Assembly: GCF_019733465.1 (NCBI RefSeq)
Contig: NZ_JACVQL010000051.1
Span: 1 to 64,000, forward strand
DNA from: Actinotalea ferrariae
GTDB lineage: Bacteria; Actinomycetota; Actinomycetes; Actinomycetales; Cellulomonadaceae
Reading direction: 5' to 3'
DNA length: 64,000 nucleotides
Below the pieces are notes generated by a model, which saw nothing but the letters and a program-made list of their open reading frames with translations, did not search any database and was not told where the DNA came from. Of this stretch, positions 18,236 through 32,746 are shown piece after piece. Made by a program: the position numbers and the translations under genes. Within the stretch, counting starts at the first letter, position 1. Each line of letters starts with the position of its first letter.

Positions 18236-20112
18236 CCTCGCCTCGCTGCGCCGGCGGTGGCACGGCGCTGCCGGTCGAGCGCGACCGCATGGCTGTGCAC
18301 CGCCCGGACCAGCGCGAGGTGCGAGAGCGCCTGCGGGAAGTTGCCCGCCATCCGGTCGCCGTCGACGTCGTACTCCTCCGAGAGCAGGCCGAGGTCGTTG
18401 GTGAGGCCGACCAGCCGGTCGAGCACCCGTGTCGAGCCCTCGACGTCGCCGCAGCGTGCGAGGGCGTCGGCGAGCCAGAAGCTGCACGCGAGGAAGGGGT
18501 GCTCGCCGCCCACGAGGCCGTCGTCGGTGCGCGACGGCAGGTAGCGGTGGACCAGCCCCTCGCTCACCTCGAGCTCCGCGCGGATCGCGGCGAGCGTGCC
18601 GAGGAACCGCTCGTAGTCGGGCGGCAGGAACCCCACCTGGACCATCTGCAGCAGCGACGCGTCCGTGTGCTCGCCCCCGTAGAACTGGACGAACGTGCCG
18701 CGCGCGGCGTCGTAGCCGTGGGCCAGGACGTCCTCGCGGATCTCGTCGCGGACCGCCCGCCACCGCGCGACGGGTCCCTCGAGGCCGAAGTCCTCGACGG
18801 CTCGCACGGCCCGGTCGACGGCCGCCCAGGCCATGATCTTGGAGTGGGTGAAGTGCTGCGGCTCGCCGCGCACCTCCCAGATGCCGCGGTCCGCGTGGCG
18901 CCAGGTGCGGGTCAGGTCCTCGACCAGCATGCGCTGGAGCGACCACGACTCCTCGGTGTCCTCGAGGCCCGCCTCCCGAGCCATGTGCAGCGCGCTCATG
19001 ACCTCGCCGAGCACGTCGAGCTGCATCTGGTCGACGGCCGCGTTCCCGATCCGGACCGGTCGCGAGCCCGAGTGGCCGGGCAGGTGGTCGAGCAGCACCT
19101 CCGGCAGGTCCCGGCGTCCGTCCGTGCCGTACATGATCTGCAGGTCGCGCGGGTCGCCGGCGACGGCGCGCAGCAGCCAGTCCCGCCAGTCCGTCGCCTC
19201 GCTGCGGTAGCCGTGCTCGAGGAGCGCCTCGAGCGTCAGGGCGGCGTCCCGGAGCCAGCAGTACCGGTAGTCCCAGTTGCGCTCGCCGCCGAAGTCCTCG
19301 GGCAGCGACGTCGTCGGTGCGGCGATGATCCCGCCCGTCCGGCCGTCCGTCAGGAGGCGGAGGACCAGGAGCGACCGCACGACGGCGTCGCGGTAGGGGC
19401 CGTCGTAGTCGGCCGCGTGCGCCCACTGCGCCCAGAGGATGCGTGTGCCCTCGAGGCGCTCGCCGATCGGCATCCGCGGGGGTACGGGATCCCACGACGG
19501 CGTCCACGTGAGCCCGATCTCCATCGACTCGCCGGCCGACATCTCGAACTCGTCGTGATGCCGGTGGTCGACCGCCTGGGGCAGCCGCGGACCGCGCAGC
19601 AGGAGGGCGTCGGGCCCTGCGATCGCCCGGATCGCGGGCGCGCCGTGCGGGTCCTGCACGCGCCGCACCCATGGCTCGATCGCGCCGTAGCCGAAGCGGA
19701 CCACCCACTCGTGCTCGACGACGACGCTGCCCGACGTCACCTCGATGCTGCGGACGAGGTCCGCCCGGCCGTCCGCGAGCGGCATGGCGTCGACCACCAC
19801 GGCGGTGCCCGTCGGCGTCCGGTACGTCGTCTCGAGGACGAAGGAGTCGTCGACGTAGCGGCGGCTCACGCTCGTCGCGTCCTGCACGGTGAGGAGCCAG
19901 CGTCCGTGGTCCGGCGTGCCCAGCAGCGCGGCGAAGCACGCGGGCGAGTCGAAGTGCGGCAGGCACAGCCAGTCCACGGACCCCTCGCGGGAGACGAGCG
20001 CGGCGGTGCGGCCGTCGCCGAGCACGGCGTAGTCCGCGATCGGCGTCGACCCGGGCCGCCGCCGGGCGACGTCGGGGGGCGGCGGACCGGGGTCCGGGGG
20101 AGGCGTCGTCAT
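18232..20112 (-). CDS. Glycoside hydrolase family 15 protein (glucoamylase/trehalase-like)
   Basis: The 626-residue protein has two parts. The N-terminal GH15 beta-sandwich domain begins TPIADYAVLGDGRTAALVS with VDWLCLPHFDSP. The C-terminal (alpha/alpha)6 barrel has GERNWDYRYCWLRDAA, the first catalytic Glu region, near residue 250, and LLSEEYDVDGDRMAGNFPQA, the second catalytic Glu region, near 580. This layout fits the actinobacterial GH15 enzymes reported as trehalases or alpha-glucosidases. No signal peptide is visible, so the enzyme is probably cytosolic. The ATG at 20112 is directly preceded by GGTCAGG. Confidence 0.9.
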   Translation of the reverse strand: MTTPPPDPGPPPPDVARRRPGSTPIADYAVLGDGRTAALVSREGSVDWLCLPHFDSPACFAALLGTPDHGRWLLTVQDATSVSRRYVDDSFVLETTYRTPTGTAVVVDAMPLADGRADLVRSIEVTSGSVVVEHEWVVRFGYGAIEPWVRRVQDPHGAPAIRAIAGPDALLLRGPRLPQAVDHRHHDEFEMSAGESMEIGLTWTPSWDPVPPRMPIGERLEGTRILWAQWAHAADYDGPYRDAVVRSLLVLRLLTDGRTGGIIAAPTTSLPEDFGGERNWDYRYCWLRDAALTLEALLEHGYRSEATDWRDWLLRAVAGDPRDLQIMYGTDGRRDLPEVLLDHLPGHSGSRPVRIGNAAVDQMQLDVLGEVMSALHMAREAGLEDTEESWSLQRMLVEDLTRTWRHADRGIWEVRGEPQHFTHSKIMAWAAVDRAVRAVEDFGLEGPVARWRAVRDEIREDVLAHGYDAARGTFVQFYGGEHTDASLLQMVQVGFLPPDYERFLGTLAAIRAELEVSEGLVHRYLPSRTDDGLVGGEHPFLACSFWLADALARCGDVEGSTRVLDRLVGLTNDLGLLSEEYDVDGDRMAGNFPQALSHLALVRAVHSHAVALDRQRRATAGAARRG

Positions 20113-20199
20113 CCTGACCAGTGTGGTCCCCGTGACGCGGTCGCGCCTGCGGCACGGTGCGTGGCGTGGTGCGTGCGCGACGTCACAGCCCGCTACGCT

Positions 20200-20215
20200 T
20201 CGAACGTCTGTACGT
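20200..20215. promoter_or_regulatory. LexA-like SOS box upstream of uvrA
   Basis: TCGAAC, GTCT, GTACGT matches the actinobacterial LexA box TCGAAC-N4-GTTCGA in the first half fully and in four of six bases of the second half. It lies where the -35 of the uvrA promoter should be, consistent with repression by LexA. uvrA is SOS-induced in many bacteria, which supports the call. Confidence 0.6.
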
Positions 20216-20231
20216 ACCCACGAGCGCCACT

Positions 20232-20243
20232 TAGGATGATGCG

Positions 20244-20246
<3 letters not shown>
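20232..20246 (+). promoter_or_regulatory. Leaderless promoter of uvrA (TAGGAT, 6 bases, GTG)
   Basis: TAGGAT at 20232-20237 is six bases before the GTG start at 20244, so transcription should start at the start codon. The LexA-like box lies 16 bases upstream of this -10. Confidence 0.6.
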
Positions 20247-23105
<2,859 letters not shown>

Positions 23106-23141
23106 CGGACGCCGGGCCGACCGCGTCGCGGCTCGCGCCCG

Positions 23142-23657
23142 TCACACCTCCACGGGAGTGGCGACGAGGTCGTCGGGGCGCTCGACGACGACCGGTCCGG
23201 GCTCGGTCCGTACCGGGAAGTTGACCGACCGCTTGATGAAGCAGTGCTCGCCGGCGCTGCGGTGCACGGCCGCCAGGGTCTCGTCGTCGACCGGGCTGGT
23301 CGCGCGGACGGTGACCCGGGGGCGGAGCACCACGGTCGTGAACTGGCCTGCGCCCGCCGCCTCGACCCGCATGGTGCCGAACGGCTCGTCGACGTAGCCC
23401 GTGACGACGACCCCCGCGCGCGAGGCGAGGTGGAGGAACCACAGCATGTGGCACTGCGCCAGGGCCGCCACGAGGAGCTCCTCGGGGCTCCACCGGGTGG
23501 GGTCGCCCCGGAACGCGGCGTCCGAGGAGCCCAGGAGGGGCGGCTTGCCGTCCGCGCGGATCTCGTGGTCACGGCCGTACGCCGTGTAGCTCGTGGTCCC
23601 GTGCTCGCCGGCGCCGGTCCAGCGGACGGTCGCCTCGTACGTGTGCATGATGCCCAT
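23142..23657 (-). CDS. OsmC/Ohr family peroxidase-like protein
   Basis: This 171-residue protein belongs to the OsmC family of thiol peroxidases. Both conserved cysteines are present, in [13 protein letters not shown] (about residue 75) and in [11 protein letters not shown] (about residue 145), as needed to reduce organic hydroperoxides. The N-terminal half starts [12 protein letters not shown], and [14 protein letters not shown] is typical of the OsmC subgroup rather than Ohr. It faces uvrA tail to tail and lies head to head with uvrC. An ATG three codons inside is an equally good start. Confidence 0.88.
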   Translation of the reverse strand: MGIMHTYEATVRWTGAGEHGTTSYTAYGRDHEIRADGKPPLLGSSDAAFRGDPTRWSPEELLVAALAQCHMLWFLHLASRAGVVVTGYVDEPFGTMRVEAAGAGQFTTVVLRPRVTVRATSPVDDETLAAVHRSAGEHCFIKRSVNFPVRTEPGPVVVERPDDLVATPVEV

Positions 23658-23748
23658 GCCTCAACCTAGCGACGTCGGCGTCCGAGGAGGAGGCGCCGCG
23701 CGCACCGCGAGGGGCTGGGGCTGGTCCGAGGCTGTCGGCGGGCTGGCT

Positions 23749-23764
23749 TAGGCTCGTCACCATG
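23749..23764 (+). promoter_or_regulatory. Leaderless promoter of uvrC (TAGGCT, 7 bases, ATG)
   Basis: TAGGCT at 23749-23754 is seven bases before the uvrC ATG at 23762, with no Shine-Dalgarno sequence between them. This is the same layout as uvrA and uvrB. Confidence 0.55.
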
Positions 23765-25903
23765 GCAGACCCGGCGACGTATCGTCCCCGGCCCGGCGAG
23801 ATCCCGGACTCCCCGGGGGTCTACCGCTTCCGCGACAACCACGGGCGCGTCGTCTACGTCGGCAAGGCCAAGAGCCTGCGCTCCCGGCTCAACAGCTACT
23901 TCCAGGACCTCTCGGCCCTGCACCCGCGCACCCAGCAGATGGTGACCACCGCGGCGTCGGTCGAGTGGACCGTCGTCGGCACCGAGGTCGAGGCGCTGGC
24001 GCTCGAGTACTCCTGGATCAAGGAGTTCGACCCGCGGTTCAACGTCAAGTACCGCGACGACAAGTCCTACCCCTACCTCGCGGTCACGCTGGGGGAGGAG
24101 TACCCGCGCGTGCAGGTGATGCGCGGCGCGAAGCGGCCCGGCACCCGGTACTTCGGTCCCTACGGCCACGCGTGGGCGATCCGCGAGACCGTCGACCTCC
24201 TGCTGCGCGTCTTCCCCGTCCGCACGTGCTCGGCAGGCGTCTTCAAGCGCGCGGCGCAGGCCGGCCGCCCGTGCCTCCTCGGCTACATCGACAAGTGCTC
24301 GGCCCCGTGCGTGGGCCGCATCTCCGCGGAGGACCACCGCTCGCTCGCGGAGGACTTCTGCGACTTCATGGCGGGCGACACGGCGCGGTTCGTCAGGCGA
24401 CTCGAGAAGCGCATGCAGGAGGCGTCGGCCGAGCTCGACTTCGAGAACGCCGCGCGGCTGCGCGACGACATCGGCGCCCTGCAGCGCGCGACCGAGAAGA
24501 ACGCCGTCGTGCTCGCGGACGGCACCGACGCCGACGTCTTCGCCCTCGTGGGCGACGAGCTCGAGGCGGCCGTGCAGGTCTTCCACGTGCGCGGCGGACG
24601 CATCCGTGGTCAGCGCGGCTGGATCGTCGAGAAGGTCGAGGACGTCACCGACGCCGAGCTGGTCGAGCACCTGCTCCAGCAGGTCTACGGCGACGGCGAC
24701 GCACCGCAGACGCCACCGCCGAGCCCGACGGCGAGCGCGGCACGACCCGAGCGCACCGTCGCCGCGACGAGCGCGGTGCCGCGCGAGGTGCTCGTGCCGG
24801 TGCTCCCGCCGGACCCCGCGCAGGTCGCGGACTGGCTCTCGGGGCTGCGGGGGGCCCGCGTCGACGTCCGCGTGCCGCAGCGCGGCGACAAGCGCGCGCT
24901 GGCCGACACCGTCCGCCGCAACGCCGAGCAGGCGCTCGTGCTGCACCGGACCAAGCGGGCGTCCGACCTCACGACGCGCAGCCAGGCGCTGCGCGAGATC
25001 CAGGAGGCGCTGGGTCTCGACAGCGCGCCCCTGCGGATCGAGTGCTACGACATCTCCACGACGCAGGGCACGCACCAGGTCGGGTCGATGGTGGTGTTCG
25101 AGGACGGCCTCGCGCGCAAGTCGGAGTACCGGCAGTTCGTCGTCCGCGGCCCCGACGGGCAGGGCGCGCGGGACGACACGGCCGCGATGCACGAGGTCAT
25201 CACGCGGCGCTTCCGTCGCTACCTCGAGGACCAGGCGCGTTCGGGTGCGCCGGACCTCGGCGACCTCGAGGACGCCACGGCCGAGGGCCACCCGTTCGCA
25301 CCTGACGGCGCGGACCCGGGCGCGGGGCCGACCCCCGACGACGCGGCGTCGCCGCCCTCGGCGCCACCGGCACGACGGCGTCACGAGCCCCGGTCGGGCG
25401 CTGTCGCCCGCGAGGCCGAGCCGGCGCGCGGACGTTTCGCCTACCCGCCGAACCTCGTCGTCGTGGACGGCGGCCCGCCCCAGGTCGCGGCCGCCGCCCG
25501 TGCCCTGGCGGAGCTCGGCATCGACGACGTCGCCCTGTGCGGGCTCGCGAAGCGGCTCGAGGAGGTCTGGCTGCCGGGGGAGGACTACCCCGTGATCCTC
25601 CAGCGCAGCTCGGAGGGCCTGTACCTGCTCCAGCGCGTGCGCGACGAGGCGCACCGCTTCGCCATCCGCCACCACCGCGCGCGCCGCAGCAAGGGGATGA
25701 CCGTCTCCGCGCTCGACAGCGTGCCGGGGCTCGGACCGAGCCGGACGGCCGCCCTCCTCAAGCACTTCGGCTCCGTCGCGCGGCTCAAGGCCGCGAGCGT
25801 CGAGGACATCGCGGCGGTCAAGGGCATGGGCCCGCGGACCGCCCAGGCGGTCCTGGCGGCCCTCGGGAACGATCCAGCATCCGCTGGCATGCTGGAGCCA
25901 TGA
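23762..25903 (+). CDS. uvrC: Excinuclease ABC subunit C
   Basis: UvrC makes both incisions beside the lesion. The 713-residue protein has the N-terminal GIY-YIG nuclease ([19 protein letters not shown], residues 20-40). The UVR domain that meets UvrB is near residues 220-245 ([14 protein letters not shown]). The RNase H-like second nuclease has RIECYDIS and VVVDGGPPQ. The C-terminal helix-hairpin-helix pair contains [18 protein letters not shown]. Two Pro/Ala/Asp-rich insertions (about residues 317-340 and 500-560) lengthen it relative to the 600-residue norm, as in other Actinobacteria. The stop overlaps the rapZ start. Confidence 0.97.
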   Translation: MADPATYRPRPGEIPDSPGVYRFRDNHGRVVYVGKAKSLRSRLNSYFQDLSALHPRTQQMVTTAASVEWTVVGTEVEALALEYSWIKEFDPRFNVKYRDDKSYPYLAVTLGEEYPRVQVMRGAKRPGTRYFGPYGHAWAIRETVDLLLRVFPVRTCSAGVFKRAAQAGRPCLLGYIDKCSAPCVGRISAEDHRSLAEDFCDFMAGDTARFVRRLEKRMQEASAELDFENAARLRDDIGALQRATEKNAVVLADGTDADVFALVGDELEAAVQVFHVRGGRIRGQRGWIVEKVEDVTDAELVEHLLQQVYGDGDAPQTPPPSPTASAARPERTVAATSAVPREVLVPVLPPDPAQVADWLSGLRGARVDVRVPQRGDKRALADTVRRNAEQALVLHRTKRASDLTTRSQALREIQEALGLDSAPLRIECYDISTTQGTHQVGSMVVFEDGLARKSEYRQFVVRGPDGQGARDDTAAMHEVITRRFRRYLEDQARSGAPDLGDLEDATAEGHPFAPDGADPGAGPTPDDAASPPSAPPARRRHEPRSGAVAREAEPARGRFAYPPNLVVVDGGPPQVAAAARALAELGIDDVALCGLAKRLEEVWLPGEDYPVILQRSSEGLYLLQRVRDEAHRFAIRHHRARRSKGMTVSALDSVPGLGPSRTAALLKHFGSVARLKAASVEDIAAVKGMGPRTAQAVLAALGNDPASAGMLEP

Positions 25904-26832
25904 CCGGAGAGCCGCCCCCCACGACCGTGCCGACCGGCATCCCCGCACTCGAGGCAGCCACGCCGGCGCCGCGCACCGAGCTGCCGGAGGTGCTCCTCAT
26001 CACCGGCATGTCGGGTGCGGGGCGCACGCGCGCGGCGGCGGTGCTCGAGGACCTCGGCTGGTACGTCGTCGACAACCTGCCCGCCCAGCTGCTCCCGCAG
26101 CTCGTGGGGATGATGACCCCGGGCGGCGTGCAGCGCCTCGCGGCCGTGGTCGACGTCCGCGGGCGCGAGTTCTTCGCCGACCTCTCGGCGGTCGCGGACT
26201 CGCTGCGCAGCGCGAGCATCACCTACCGCACGATGTTCCTCGACGCGTCGGACCAGGTGCTCGTGCAGCGGTTCGAGACGGTCCGCCGCCCGCACCCGCT
26301 CCAGGGCGACGGCCGGATCCTCGACGGGATCGCGCAGGAGCGCGCCCTGCTGACCTCGATCCGCGAGCGTGCGGACGTCGTCATCGACACGACCGACCTC
26401 AACGTCCACGAGCTGGCCCACACGGTCCGGAGCGCGGTGACCGGCGGCGACGAGGACGCGCTGCGCATCAACGTCGTGTCGTTCGGCTTCAAGTACGGCC
26501 TGCCGCTCGACGCGGACCACGTCGCCGACGTGAGGTTCCTCGCGAACCCCTACTGGGTGACCGAGCTGCGCCACCTGACCGGCAGGGACGAGCCCGTCCG
26601 CGACTACGTGCTGGGCCTCGACGGGGCGCAGACCTTCGTCGGCCGCTACGCCGACGCGCTCGAGCCCGTCCTCGCCGGGTACGTCCAGGAGGACAAGCGC
26701 TACGCGACGCTCGCCGTCGGCTGCACCGGTGGCAAGCACCGCTCCGTCGCGCTGTCGGAGGCCCTCGCGGCCGAGCTCCGCGGCCGTGGGCACCGCGTCG
26801 TCGTCTCGCACCGCGACCTGGGGCGGGAGTGA
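25900..26832 (+). CDS. rapZ: RNase adapter protein RapZ (YvcJ family)
   Basis: This 310-residue P-loop protein has Walker A GMSGAGRT near residue 38, where the usual Lys is Arg, then [11 protein letters not shown]. The C-terminal domain has FGFKYG and CTGGKHRSV near residue 270, which binds small metabolites or phosphate. In enterobacteria RapZ guides RNase E to a small RNA; in Gram-positives the homologue binds nucleotides and its role is less clear. The ATG overlaps the uvrC stop (ATGA). The GTG of yvcK overlaps its own stop, so uvrC-rapZ-yvcK are coupled. Confidence 0.93.
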   Translation: MTGEPPPTTVPTGIPALEAATPAPRTELPEVLLITGMSGAGRTRAAAVLEDLGWYVVDNLPAQLLPQLVGMMTPGGVQRLAAVVDVRGREFFADLSAVADSLRSASITYRTMFLDASDQVLVQRFETVRRPHPLQGDGRILDGIAQERALLTSIRERADVVIDTTDLNVHELAHTVRSAVTGGDEDALRINVVSFGFKYGLPLDADHVADVRFLANPYWVTELRHLTGRDEPVRDYVLGLDGAQTFVGRYADALEPVLAGYVQEDKRYATLAVGCTGGKHRSVALSEALAAELRGRGHRVVVSHRDLGRE

Positions 26833-27902
26833 CGTCCGGAGGGACCGGCGGGGTCCACGACCCCGCCGGGCGCATCGCGCGTCCGGCCGGTGCCGGCGCG
26901 CCCGCGGACACCGCGTCGCGCCTGGTCGCGCCGGTCCGCGCCGGCGGAGTCGGCCCGGCGGTGGTGGCCCTCGGCGGTGGTCACGGGCTGTACGCGAGCC
27001 TCTCGGCCTTGCGCCTGATGTCGGACCGGCTGACCGCCGTCGTGACCGTCGCCGACGACGGCGGCTCGTCCGGCCGGCTGCGGCAGGAGATGGACGTGCT
27101 CCCGCCGGGCGACCTGCGGATGGCGCTGTCCGCGCTGTGCGACGACTCGGACTGGGGCCGGACGTGGCGCGACGTGCTGCAGCACCGCTTCAGCTCCGAG
27201 GGCACGCTCGACCGGCACGCCGTGGGCAACCTCCTCATCGTGGCGCTCTGGGAGCTCCTCGGGGACACCGTGGGCGGCCTCGACTGGGTCGGACGCCTGC
27301 TCGGGGCGCGCGGGCGCGTGCTGCCGATGGCGTCGGTGCCCCTGGCGATCGAGGCGGACATCGAGGACGCCGCGGGCGAGGTCCGCGTCGTGCGCGGTCA
27401 GAGCCAGGTCGCCGTCGCCGACGGGCGCGTGCGCCGCGTCCGGCTTCTCCCGGACGACCCGCCCGCGTGCGTCGAGGCGGTGGAGGCGGTCGACGCCGCC
27501 GACTGGGTGGTTCTCGGCCCCGGCTCGTGGTTCACGTCGGTCATGCCGCACCTGCTCGTCCCCGGCCTGTCCGACGCGCTGCACCGCACGCGCGCCCGGC
27601 GGTGCGTGACGCTCAACCTGCACCCGGCGGGCGACGAGGGCGGGATGACGTGCTTCGAGCACCTGGCGGCGCTCCAGGCGCACGCTCCCGACCTGCGGAT
27701 CGACGTCGTCGTGGCCGATCCCGCCGCGATCGAGGACATCGGCGGGCTGCAGGACAAGGCCCGCGAGATGGGCGCGCAGGTGCTCCTGCGCCAGGTGCAG
27801 GTGGGGGACGGCAGCCCGCGCCACGACGCGCTGCGGCTCGCCGCCGCGTACCGCGACGCCTTCGAGGGCGTCCTCGGCGACGTCGGGGGGAGCCCCTCGT
27901 GA
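26829..27902 (+). CDS. yvcK: YvcK/CofD-like gluconeogenesis factor
   Basis: This 357-residue protein has a UDP-sugar-binding fold related to CofD. It starts its core with [18 protein letters not shown] near residue 40, then [25 protein letters not shown] and [20 protein letters not shown], all family signatures. In Bacillus and mycobacteria this protein (YvcK/CuvA) supports cell wall synthesis on gluconeogenic carbon sources. Its place between rapZ and whiA is the conserved Gram-positive arrangement. Confidence 0.92.
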   Translation: MTSGGTGGVHDPAGRIARPAGAGAPADTASRLVAPVRAGGVGPAVVALGGGHGLYASLSALRLMSDRLTAVVTVADDGGSSGRLRQEMDVLPPGDLRMALSALCDDSDWGRTWRDVLQHRFSSEGTLDRHAVGNLLIVALWELLGDTVGGLDWVGRLLGARGRVLPMASVPLAIEADIEDAAGEVRVVRGQSQVAVADGRVRRVRLLPDDPPACVEAVEAVDAADWVVLGPGSWFTSVMPHLLVPGLSDALHRTRARRCVTLNLHPAGDEGGMTCFEHLAALQAHAPDLRIDVVVADPAAIEDIGGLQDKAREMGAQVLLRQVQVGDGSPRHDALRLAAAYRDAFEGVLGDVGGSPS

Positions 27903-27919
27903 ATGGCAGGATGACGCCC

Positions 27920-28900
27920 ATGGCACTGACGGCACAGGTGAAGGACGAGCTCGCCCGGTTGACCGTCGACAAGACGTCGTGCCGCAAGGCGGAGGTCTCC
28001 GCGACCCTGCGCTTCGCGGGCGGCCTGCACATCATCTCGGGCCGCATCGTCATCGAGGCCGAGCTCGACACGGGCGTCGCGGCCCGCCGCCTGCGCCAGT
28101 TCATCTCCGAGGTCTACGGCCACACGAGCGACGTCGTCGTCGTCAGCGGGGGTGGCCTGCGCCGGGGCACCCGGTACGTCGTCCGGGTCGTCAAGGACGG
28201 CGAGTCGCTCGCGCGTCAGACGGGCCTGCTCGACGGGCGCGGCCGGCCGGTCCGCGGGCTCCCGCCCCAGGTGGTCTCGGCGGGCCTCGGGGAGGCGGAG
28301 GCCGCCTGGCGCGGCGCGTTCCTGGCCCACGGCTCGCTGACCGAGCCCGGCCGCTCGGCCGCGCTCGAGGTCACGTGTCCCGGCCCCGAGGCCGCGCTCG
28401 CACTCGTGGGCGCCGCCCGCCGGCTCGGGATCGCGGCCAAGGCCCGCGAGGTGCGTGGCGTGGACCGGGTCGTGATCCGCGACGGCGACGCGATCGGCGC
28501 CATGCTCACGCGCCTCGGCGCGCACGACGCCGTCCTCGTCTGGGAGGAGCGCCGCATGCGGCGCGAGGTGCGGGGGACCGCCAACCGCCTGGCGAACTTC
28601 GACGACGCGAACCTCCGCAGGTCCGCGCGCGCCGCCGTCGCGGCCGGCGCACGGGTCGAGCGGGCGTTCGAGATCCTCGGCGAGGACCTGCCGGAGCACC
28701 TGCGCGAGGCCGGTGAGCTGCGGCTCGCCCACAAGCAGGCGTCACTCGAGGAGCTCGGCCAGCTGGCCGACCCGCCGCTGACCAAGGACGCCGTCGCCGG
28801 GCGCATCCGCCGCCTCCTCGCGACGGCCGACAAGAAGGCCGCCGAGCTGGGCATCCCCGACACCGAGGCCGGCCTCACGGCCGACATGCTCGACGTCTGA
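27920..28900 (+). CDS. whiA: WhiA sporulation/cell-division regulator
   Basis: This DNA-binding regulator has 326 residues, with an N-terminal LAGLIDADG-homing-endonuclease-like domain. Visible segments are [43 protein letters not shown] and [17 protein letters not shown]. The C-terminal helix-turn-helix region reads [20 protein letters not shown]. In Streptomyces WhiA works with WhiB to start sporulation septation; in other Gram-positives it affects division. I chose ATG 27920, matching the family start; ATG 27911 and GTG 27899 are possible in frame. Confidence 0.96.
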   Translation: MALTAQVKDELARLTVDKTSCRKAEVSATLRFAGGLHIISGRIVIEAELDTGVAARRLRQFISEVYGHTSDVVVVSGGGLRRGTRYVVRVVKDGESLARQTGLLDGRGRPVRGLPPQVVSAGLGEAEAAWRGAFLAHGSLTEPGRSAALEVTCPGPEAALALVGAARRLGIAAKAREVRGVDRVVIRDGDAIGAMLTRLGAHDAVLVWEERRMRREVRGTANRLANFDDANLRRSARAAVAAGARVERAFEILGEDLPEHLREAGELRLAHKQASLEELGQLADPPLTKDAVAGRIRRLLATADKKAAELGIPDTEAGLTADMLDV

Positions 28901-29018
28901 GCCGGCACCCTCCACGCACCTCCGAGCGGGCCCCGTACCGGGTTCCGCCCGCGGCCAGCACGGCACGGCGCGCCGTCCCAAGGACGGACGTCCCGACGCA
29001 CCGGATGTGTCGTCCGTG

Positions 29019-30149
<1,131 letters not shown>

Positions 30150-30189
30150 CCTCGTCCCGCACGGACTGAACGACAGCTGCACGACCATG

Positions 30190-30237
30190 CGTCCGCGTGC
30201 GCACCGCGGCCCCCGGGTCACGGTGCGCACGCGGACG
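30190..30237 (+). terminator. 17-bp perfect hairpin between gap and pgk
   Basis: Arms 30190-30206 and 30221-30237 pair perfectly over 17 bases with a 14-base loop. There is no U tract. It can act as a partial terminator or as an RNA-stabilising element that lets gap mRNA exceed pgk-tpiA mRNA. Confidence 0.7.
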
Positions 30238-30302
30238 TCGTCATGTCCGGGGTCCCGGTGCGTCCGGGGGACCCCACCGCTCTTCAACCAGGAATGAGGA
30301 CC

Positions 30303-31508
30303 ATGAAGACCATCGAGGACCTCGGGGACCTGCGCGGCAAGCGCGTCCTCGTGCGGTCGGACTTCAACGTGCCGCTCGACGGCTCGACGATCACCGACGA
30401 CGGCCGCGTGCGCGCGGCGCTCCCGACCCTGACGGCGCTGCTCGACGCGGGTGCCCGCGTCGTCGTCACCGCGCACCTCGGCCGCCCGAAGGGCGCACCC
30501 GAGGCGAAGTACTCGCTCGCGCCCGTCGCGGCGCGCCTCGGCGAGCTGCTCGGCCGTCCGGTCGCGCTGGCCGAGGACACGGTGGGCGAGTCCGCGAAGG
30601 CGACCGTCGCCGGGCTCGGCGACGGCGAGATCGCGCTGCTCGAGAACATCCGGTTCGACCCGCGCGAGACGTCGAAGGTGGACGCCGAGCGCGAGGAGCT
30701 GGCCGAGGAGCTCGCCTCCCTCGCGGACGTCTTCGTCTCCGACGGCTTCGGCGTGGTCCACCGCAAGCAGGCGTCGGTGTACGACGTCGCCCGGCGCCTC
30801 CCGTCCGCGGTCGGCTCGCTGGTGCTCAAGGAGGTCGCCTCGCTGCGCAAGGCGACCGAGGACCCGGAGCGCCCCTACGTCGTCGTGCTCGGCGGCTCGA
30901 AGGTCTCGGACAAGCTCGGCGTCATCGCGAACCTGCTGACCAAGGCGGACCGGCTCCTCATCGGCGGCGGCATGGTCTTCACGTTCCTCGCGGCCAAGGG
31001 CCACTCCGTGGGCAGCTCGCTGCTCGAGGAGGACCAGATCGAGACCGTCAAGGGCTACCTGGCCGACGCCGAGCAGCGTGGCGTCGAGATCGTCCTGCCG
31101 ACGGACATCGTCGTGGCGGACGCGTTCGCGGCGGACTCCCCGCACGACGTCGTCGCCGCGGACGCGATCCCGGACGGCCGCATCGGCCTCGACATCGGCC
31201 CGGAGTCGGGCGAGCTCTTCCGCAGCAAGATCCTCGACGCGAAGACCGTCGTGTGGAACGGCCCCGCGGGCGTGTTCGAGTTCGAGGCGTTCTCGGCCGG
31301 CACGCGTGCCGTCGCCCAGGCGCTCGTCGACGCGGGCAGCGCGGGCGCGTTCACGATCGTCGGCGGCGGCGACTCCGCCGCGGCCGTGCGGATGCTCGGC
31401 TTCGACGAGGCCGGGTTCGGCCACATCTCGACCGGTGGCGGCGCGAGCCTCGAGCTCCTCGAGGGCAAGACGCTCCCCGGCATCGCCGTCCTGGAGGAGG
31501 AGGCCTGA
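30303..31508 (+). CDS. pgk: Phosphoglycerate kinase
   Basis: It makes ATP and 3-phosphoglycerate from 1,3-bisphosphoglycerate. The 401-residue protein starts MKTIEDL and has [10 protein letters not shown] near residue 18. HLGRPKG and [11 protein letters not shown] follow in the N-domain, then [12 protein letters not shown] and the C-terminal nucleotide motif [13 protein letters not shown]. The ATG at 30303 fits the family; an ATG at 30294 is in frame. The stop overlaps tpiA by one base (TGATG). Confidence 0.97.
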   Translation: MKTIEDLGDLRGKRVLVRSDFNVPLDGSTITDDGRVRAALPTLTALLDAGARVVVTAHLGRPKGAPEAKYSLAPVAARLGELLGRPVALAEDTVGESAKATVAGLGDGEIALLENIRFDPRETSKVDAEREELAEELASLADVFVSDGFGVVHRKQASVYDVARRLPSAVGSLVLKEVASLRKATEDPERPYVVVLGGSKVSDKLGVIANLLTKADRLLIGGGMVFTFLAAKGHSVGSSLLEEDQIETVKGYLADAEQRGVEIVLPTDIVVADAFAADSPHDVVAADAIPDGRIGLDIGPESGELFRSKILDAKTVVWNGPAGVFEFEAFSAGTRAVAQALVDAGSAGAFTIVGGGDSAAAVRMLGFDEAGFGHISTGGGASLELLEGKTLPGIAVLEEEA

Positions 31509-32308
31509 TGGCCACGCAGAACCGCACGCCGCTCATGGCGGGCAACTGGAAGATGAACCTCGACCACCACCAGGCGACGCACCTCGCGCAGAAGCTCGCG
31601 TGGTCGCTCAAGGACGCCAAGCACGACTACTCGGCCGTCGAGGTCGCCGTGCTGGTGCCGTTCACGGACCTGCGCTCGGTGCAGACGCTCGTGGACGCGG
31701 ACAAGTACGAGCTCAAGTACGGCGCCCAGGACGTCTCTGCGCACACCGAGGGCGCGTACACGGGGGAGATCTCCCCGGTCATGCTCGCGAAGCTCGGTGT
31801 CTCCTACGTGGCCGTCGGGCACTCGGAGCGACGCCAGTACCACGGCGAGGACGACGCGCTCTGCGCGGCGAAGGTCGCCTCGGCGTTCGGCCAGGGCATC
31901 GTCCCGATCCTGTGCGTCGGCGAGGGCCTCGACGTGCGCAAGGCGGGCGACCAGGTGGCGTTCACGCTCGCGCAGGTCGAGGGCGGCCTGGCCGGGCTCC
32001 CGGAGGACAAGGCCAAGGACGTCGTCATCGCGTACGAGCCCGTCTGGGCCATCGGCACCGGTGAGGTCGCGACGCCCGAGGACGCGCAGGAGGTCTGCGG
32101 CGCGATCCGCGAGAAGCTCGCCGAGCTCTACTCGCCCGAGCTCGCCGCGGGCGTGCGCGTCCTGTACGGCGGCTCGGTGAAGTCCGGCAACATCGCGGCA
32201 ATCATGGACAAGCCCGACGTCGACGGCGCGCTCGTCGGCGGGGCCAGCCTCGACGCCGAGGAGTTCGCCAAGATCGTCCGGTACCAGTCCCACCAGACGG
32301 GCCTCTGA
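31508..32308 (+). CDS. tpiA: Triosephosphate isomerase
   Basis: It interconverts dihydroxyacetone phosphate and glyceraldehyde 3-phosphate. The 266-residue TIM barrel has [11 protein letters not shown], the catalytic His in [10 protein letters not shown], the catalytic Glu in [13 protein letters not shown], and the phosphate-binding VLYGGSVK and GALVGGASL. The ATG at 31508 overlaps the pgk stop, so translation is coupled. Confidence 0.97.
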   Translation: MATQNRTPLMAGNWKMNLDHHQATHLAQKLAWSLKDAKHDYSAVEVAVLVPFTDLRSVQTLVDADKYELKYGAQDVSAHTEGAYTGEISPVMLAKLGVSYVAVGHSERRQYHGEDDALCAAKVASAFGQGIVPILCVGEGLDVRKAGDQVAFTLAQVEGGLAGLPEDKAKDVVIAYEPVWAIGTGEVATPEDAQEVCGAIREKLAELYSPELAAGVRVLYGGSVKSGNIAAIMDKPDVDGALVGGASLDAEEFAKIVRYQSHQTGL

Positions 32309-32334
32309 GCCCCGTCGCACCCGTTTGACCCGCG

Positions 32335-32376
32335 CCCGAGCGGGTGGGCCGACCCTTGTCGGCCGACCTGCTCGGG
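32335..32376 (+). terminator. 19-bp hairpin terminator after tpiA
   Basis: Arms 32335-32353 and 32358-32376 pair over 19 positions with one G-U and one mismatch around a CCTT loop. It ends the gap-pgk-tpiA transcript. Confidence 0.75.
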
Positions 32377-32430
32377 CCGCGGCGCGACACTCACCCGCCC
32401 GGCATGTCGTCCTGGCGCGTGGACGTCGCC

Positions 32431-32436
32431 TATCCT
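32431..32436 (+). promoter_or_regulatory. Possible -10 (TATCCT) of secG
   Basis: TATCCT lies 52 bases before the secG start and after the tpiA terminator, giving a leader of about 45 bases. No clear -35 is seen. Confidence 0.4.
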
Positions 32437-32488
32437 TGTCCGGGCGCCCGCCGGCGCCGCACTTCCGACGCGAGGGACGTACGAGCAC

Positions 32489-32734
32489 GTGGACACTCTG
32501 CGCATCATCCTGCAGGTCCTGCTGGTCCTGACCTCCTTCCTGGTCGTCGTCCTGGTGCTGCTGCACAAGGGCAAGGGCGGCGGTCTCTCCGACATGTTCG
32601 GCGGCGGCGTCTCCAGCGGCGCGGGCAGCTCGGGCGTCGCGGAGCGCAACCTGAACCGGCTCACGATCGGCCTGGCCCTCCTGTGGACCCTCGTCGTCGT
32701 GCTGCTCGGCCTGATCCAGCGCGTCAGCGCGTAA
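32489..32734 (+). CDS. secG: Preprotein translocase subunit SecG
   Basis: This small membrane protein assists the SecYE channel. The 81-residue product has two membrane helices: ILQVLLVLTSFLVVVLVLLH at the N-terminus and LLWTLVVVLLGLIQ at the C-terminus. The conserved loop between them contains GKGGGLSDMFGGG. Position after tpiA is the common actinobacterial order. The GTG start follows GAGGGACG by about 8 bases. Confidence 0.95.
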   Translation: MDTLRIILQVLLVLTSFLVVVLVLLHKGKGGGLSDMFGGGVSSGAGSSGVAERNLNRLTIGLALLWTLVVVLLGLIQRVSA

Positions 32735-32746
32735 GGGAGAGTTTCG

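Noticed and set aside
17537-20155. An 872-codon reading fusing a large N-terminal region to the beta-lactamase-fold hydrolase
   Set aside because: The N-terminal region is the wrong frame of the GH15 gene; the hydrolase starts at the GTG at 18235.
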